This document shows, in pieces, positions 61,091 through 64,000 of a stretch of 64,000 nucleotides of DNA. A program made the position numbers and the translations under genes. Every line of letters starts with the position of its first letter. The stretch's first letter is position 1. Source of the DNA: JACDAE01 sp963744875 (GTDB taxonomy: Bacteria; Chloroflexota; Ktedonobacteria; Ktedonobacterales; Ktedonobacteraceae); NCBI GenBank assembly GCA_963744875.1, contig CAVUVQ010000010.1, forward strand, positions 496,001 through 560,000, read 5' to 3'. The notes beneath the pieces are model-generated. The model searched no databases. It was not told the DNA's origin and saw only the letters and a list, made by a program, of their open reading frames with translations.

Positions 61091-63835
61091 ATGACGCAGA
61101 ATACGCCTCTTTTGAGCACAAAGTACTCCATTTTCCCTGTTCGTCCCCACATACTTCCGCGCCCTCGTCTCTACGAACAATTGCAGCGCATCTACAACTA
61201 TCAGCTTACATTGTTGGTAGCTCCTGCTGGTTTTGGAAAAACAACCCTCCTGAACGCGTGGTCTCTACATGCTCATACCGGGAGTCCTTCTCCTCTCATT
61301 GCCTGGTTTTCCCTCAATGAGAACGACAACGATGTTCCACGCTTCTGGTCTTACGTTATTGCATCCTTAGCTACCCACCTGCCAGGGCTGGGGAGAGACG
61401 CGTTGAACCTGCTCAATACACAACAGCCTTCCTCAATCGAAATAGCCCTGACACTCCTCATCAATGACCTGGCCGCTCTTCCACAAGAGGTGATACTGAT
61501 TCTTGATGACTATCATTTTATTGAAGCTCCTTCTCTCCACATTACCCTTGAACTGCTTCTTGATCGTCTGCCACAAAATACCCATATCGTGATAACAAGT
61601 CGAACGACTCCACCTCTTCCCCTGGCTCGTTTGCGCACTAGAGGTCAACTCTATGAGCTGGGCCTTTCCGAGATACGCTTCACACTACATGAGGCGGCCA
61701 GCTTCCTCAAAAGCTTCACGCAAATCACCCTGTCCAGTAATGTGCTGGCAATTCTGGAGAGCCGCATAGAAGGCTGGATTGCTGGCTGGTATCTCGCGGC
61801 TCTAGCGTTGAAAGAAGCGGGAGACGTTTCTGATTTCGTCGCACAATTTACTGGCAGTCACCGTTATGTCATTGATTATCTTGTTGAAGAGGTGCTGCGC
61901 TACCAACCCGAAAAGGTGCAACGCTTCTTGCTGCAGACATGTATCCTGGAGCACCTGGACGCCTCGCTCTGTAATGCCGTAACCGGTGAAACTACCAGTC
62001 AACAGATGCTCCAGTTCCTGGATCAGGCACAATTGTTTATTGTACCGCAGGACAGCATACGACGATCGTATCGCTATCATGCACTCTTTGCTGAGGCACT
62101 ACGTACTCAATTGCAGCATATTCATCCACAATGGGTCTCTGACCTCCATCTAAGAGCTAGCAGATGGTATGCATCCCATGCATTACTTATTGAAGCGATA
62201 GATCATACACTGCTCGTTCCAGATTATGAACTTGCAATAACTTTAATTGAGAAGGTTGCCCAGACCACCTCAACGATCTGGATGCGTAATGCGTTTAGTC
62301 CTTTGCATCGCTGGCTTACCATCTTGCCACCTCCCTTTTTGCGCAGGCAACCACAACTGCAGATTCTTTATGCATGGAAGCTCTTTTCCAGCCTCTCACG
62401 AGATCCTTCCATCAAATTAGAAGATGTCGAAATGTGGTTACACGATGCAGAGCGCGATTTAGAGCACGTCGATGAGGACGCTCAAACACGAACCATGCGC
62501 GGAGAGATTGCGGCGATCCTTGCCTTCACTTTTTTACTTCGCGGATCTGTTTCACAAAGCACAGATTATGGTCAACAAGCACTTGTATTGCTACCACACG
62601 AGAACATAACGATACGTGGGTTTGCAACTCAGACATTGATCAACAACCATGAATTTTTTGGCGTCGCCACCAGTGGCATCTCTGAAGAACTTCTGCGTAT
62701 TTGCCAGGCAACACATGATCCACCCGCCAGGATGAATGCTCTGTGCAGCATCGCTCAACTCCATATACTGCGAGGTCAGCTCCATCAGGCAGCAGAGATC
62801 TATCGCCTGGCTCAAGAGCCATCAGAACTCTTACTTAAGCCAACGGTCGCCGGAACTATAGCGCTGGCATCAGGCGCTATCTTGCTGGAATGGAATGAAA
62901 TAGATGCAGCCGAGCACGCCTTGACGACTGGGCTTGAGCAATGTAAAGAAAATGGCGATCCTGGTATTTTGCGCAACGGCTATCTGGGGTTTGCTCGCTT
63001 GCAATGCATACGGGGAGATATCGATGGTGCATTTGCAACTCTCACAGAGATAGAGCATGCGCTCCATAAATTGCACATGCTATCTCAGCATACACTTGGC
63101 AAACTATTGCTGGCGGATATCGTAACATCTCGCACACAGTTCTACCTGCTTCAAGGGAACATAGGTGCGGCTAATCGCTGGGCCCAGACCCGTAAACCTG
63201 TAGAAAATGAGGAACTTACTCCTCTGCGTCTGCGAGAACTGTGTATACTGGCTCGCGTTTATCTGGCTAATCAGCAGATCGAGCAATGCTTACAATTGCT
63301 TACCCGGCTCCTCCACGTAAGTGAACAAAATGCACATGTAGGGAATCGCATCACACTCCTGTTAGTCTATGCATGTACGCTCTCCATTGCAGGAGACATT
63401 GAGTCTGCACTGCACGCAATCGCCAGCGCCCTCACCCTTGCTGAACCGGGCGGTTATATTCGCATCTTTGTAGATGAAGGGCAACCCATAGCCGATCTGC
63501 TTGAGAGATTACACATAGTTCATCAGCAAAAGCAATCTTCGCACCGCGTTTCACTCCCCTATCTTCGTCAGTTACGCGCCGCTTTTGCACCACAAACTAG
63601 CGCGCAAACAGCCCATATACAACAAAGACCTCGAGCGAATGCCTTCCAACTCAGTAAACGAGAAATGGAAGTCTTGCGTCTGCTGGCTATTGGCCTGACG
63701 GATAGGGAGATTGCTCATCATCTCGTACTTGCAGAAGGCACCATTAAAACCCATGCCAAACGTATCTACGCCAAGCTTGGTGTACAGAATCGTACTCAGG
63801 CCGCTCTCTACGCTCAAGAACTGCATCTCCTCTAA
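61091..63835 (+). CDS. MalT-like LuxR-family ATP-dependent transcriptional activator
   Basis: 914 aa. STAND-type NTPase: Walker A LVAPAGFGKTTLLNAW (about 43-58), Walker B VILILDDYHF, and downstream sensor RTTPPLPLARLRTRGQ. TPR-like helices fill about 350-800 (for example LLHVSEQNAHVGNRITLLLV). The C-terminal LuxR HTH (about 850-914) reads LSKREMEVLRLLAIGLTDRE and TIKTHAKRIYAKLGVQNRTQ. Such regulators bind ATP and an inducer and then oligomerise on DNA. The target genes are not obvious from the neighbours. Intact despite its length. Confidence 0.93.
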   Translation: MTQNTPLLSTKYSIFPVRPHILPRPRLYEQLQRIYNYQLTLLVAPAGFGKTTLLNAWSLHAHTGSPSPLIAWFSLNENDNDVPRFWSYVIASLATHLPGLGRDALNLLNTQQPSSIEIALTLLINDLAALPQEVILILDDYHFIEAPSLHITLELLLDRLPQNTHIVITSRTTPPLPLARLRTRGQLYELGLSEIRFTLHEAASFLKSFTQITLSSNVLAILESRIEGWIAGWYLAALALKEAGDVSDFVAQFTGSHRYVIDYLVEEVLRYQPEKVQRFLLQTCILEHLDASLCNAVTGETTSQQMLQFLDQAQLFIVPQDSIRRSYRYHALFAEALRTQLQHIHPQWVSDLHLRASRWYASHALLIEAIDHTLLVPDYELAITLIEKVAQTTSTIWMRNAFSPLHRWLTILPPPFLRRQPQLQILYAWKLFSSLSRDPSIKLEDVEMWLHDAERDLEHVDEDAQTRTMRGEIAAILAFTFLLRGSVSQSTDYGQQALVLLPHENITIRGFATQTLINNHEFFGVATSGISEELLRICQATHDPPARMNALCSIAQLHILRGQLHQAAEIYRLAQEPSELLLKPTVAGTIALASGAILLEWNEIDAAEHALTTGLEQCKENGDPGILRNGYLGFARLQCIRGDIDGAFATLTEIEHALHKLHMLSQHTLGKLLLADIVTSRTQFYLLQGNIGAANRWAQTRKPVENEELTPLRLRELCILARVYLANQQIEQCLQLLTRLLHVSEQNAHVGNRITLLLVYACTLSIAGDIESALHAIASALTLAEPGGYIRIFVDEGQPIADLLERLHIVHQQKQSSHRVSLPYLRQLRAAFAPQTSAQTAHIQQRPRANAFQLSKREMEVLRLLAIGLTDREIAHHLVLAEGTIKTHAKRIYAKLGVQNRTQAALYAQELHLL

Positions 63836-64000
63836 CTACCTCACAACCACCTGGCGAACTTTCTATCTTAATTCTTTTATCTCACGCAAAATTACCTCTT
63901 TAGAGGACAGAAGCAACCATTCTTTTCTGCTATAGTTCCTATGTAGTGAATGTATTGCACTATCTCTCTTCTTTTTGTCTTCCAGCACAAAAAGAAAGTA

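Overview
The window looks like chromosome from a filamentous, sporulating-type Chloroflexota of the class Ktedonobacteria. This is an inference from gene content, not from a marker gene. The supporting content is a MalT-like LuxR regulator, Ser/Thr kinases fused to WD40 or FHA modules, several hybrid sensor kinases, zinc-ribbon additions on otherwise ordinary proteins, tandem-GNAT proteins and moderate GC. Most genes lie on the minus strand in short operons. There is no phage, plasmid backbone or CRISPR array. The only transposase trace is a fragment at about 19.97-20.24 kb that resembles IS1182-family transposases.

Layout. 0-5.9 kb: end of a GH3 glycosidase, small proteins, an esterase, PRPP synthase, and a frameshifted aldo/keto reductase and Gfo/Idh/MocA oxidoreductase. 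6-8.5 kb: a PadR regulator plus DHA2 drug exporter operon with a recognisable promoter/operator. 8.6-13 kb: a small hypothetical, an FHA-bearing Ser/Thr kinase, a GGDEF/HD-GYP c-di-GMP enzyme and MscL with a zinc ribbon. 13-20 kb: a LIM/DA1-like peptidase, a tandem GNAT, a secreted CHRD-like protein and a MacB-type ABC exporter. 20-25 kb: GNAT, WD40 kinase and S9 peptidase. 25-31 kb: a HIT protein with three GT4 glycosyltransferases, then a zinc-ribbon/HTH protein. 31-33.5 kb: ergothioneine genes egtB-egtD. 33.7-42.7 kb: prmA-rsmE, a second tandem GNAT, methylmalonyl-CoA-mutase-type subunit, methyltransferases, VOC, Nif3-like and thiolase. 43-50 kb: YidC, two PLDc_N-like membrane proteins and two two-component systems. 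49.9-50.1 kb: tRNA-Ser and tRNA-Trp. 50-64 kb: a large sensor kinase, a double nitrilase, rpmE, an MGDG-synthase-like GT, DUF1385, a dual-specificity phosphatase, a HAD phosphatase and the MalT-like regulator.

Two window-wide patterns stand out. First, at least 14 single-base frameshifts break 11 otherwise well-conserved genes. Most can be undone by removing or adding one base in a short homopolymer, which points to consensus error more than to gene decay. I annotate those genes over their full reconstructed extent and give each shift position. Second, the intergenic gaps hold a family of short palindromic elements starting TA-GGG(G/A). Several are flanked by TA on both sides, and removing the element leaves a perfect palindrome centred on TA. 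Solo arms of the same family supply the TAG stop codon of at least three genes. This repeat family is the best candidate here for something undescribed.
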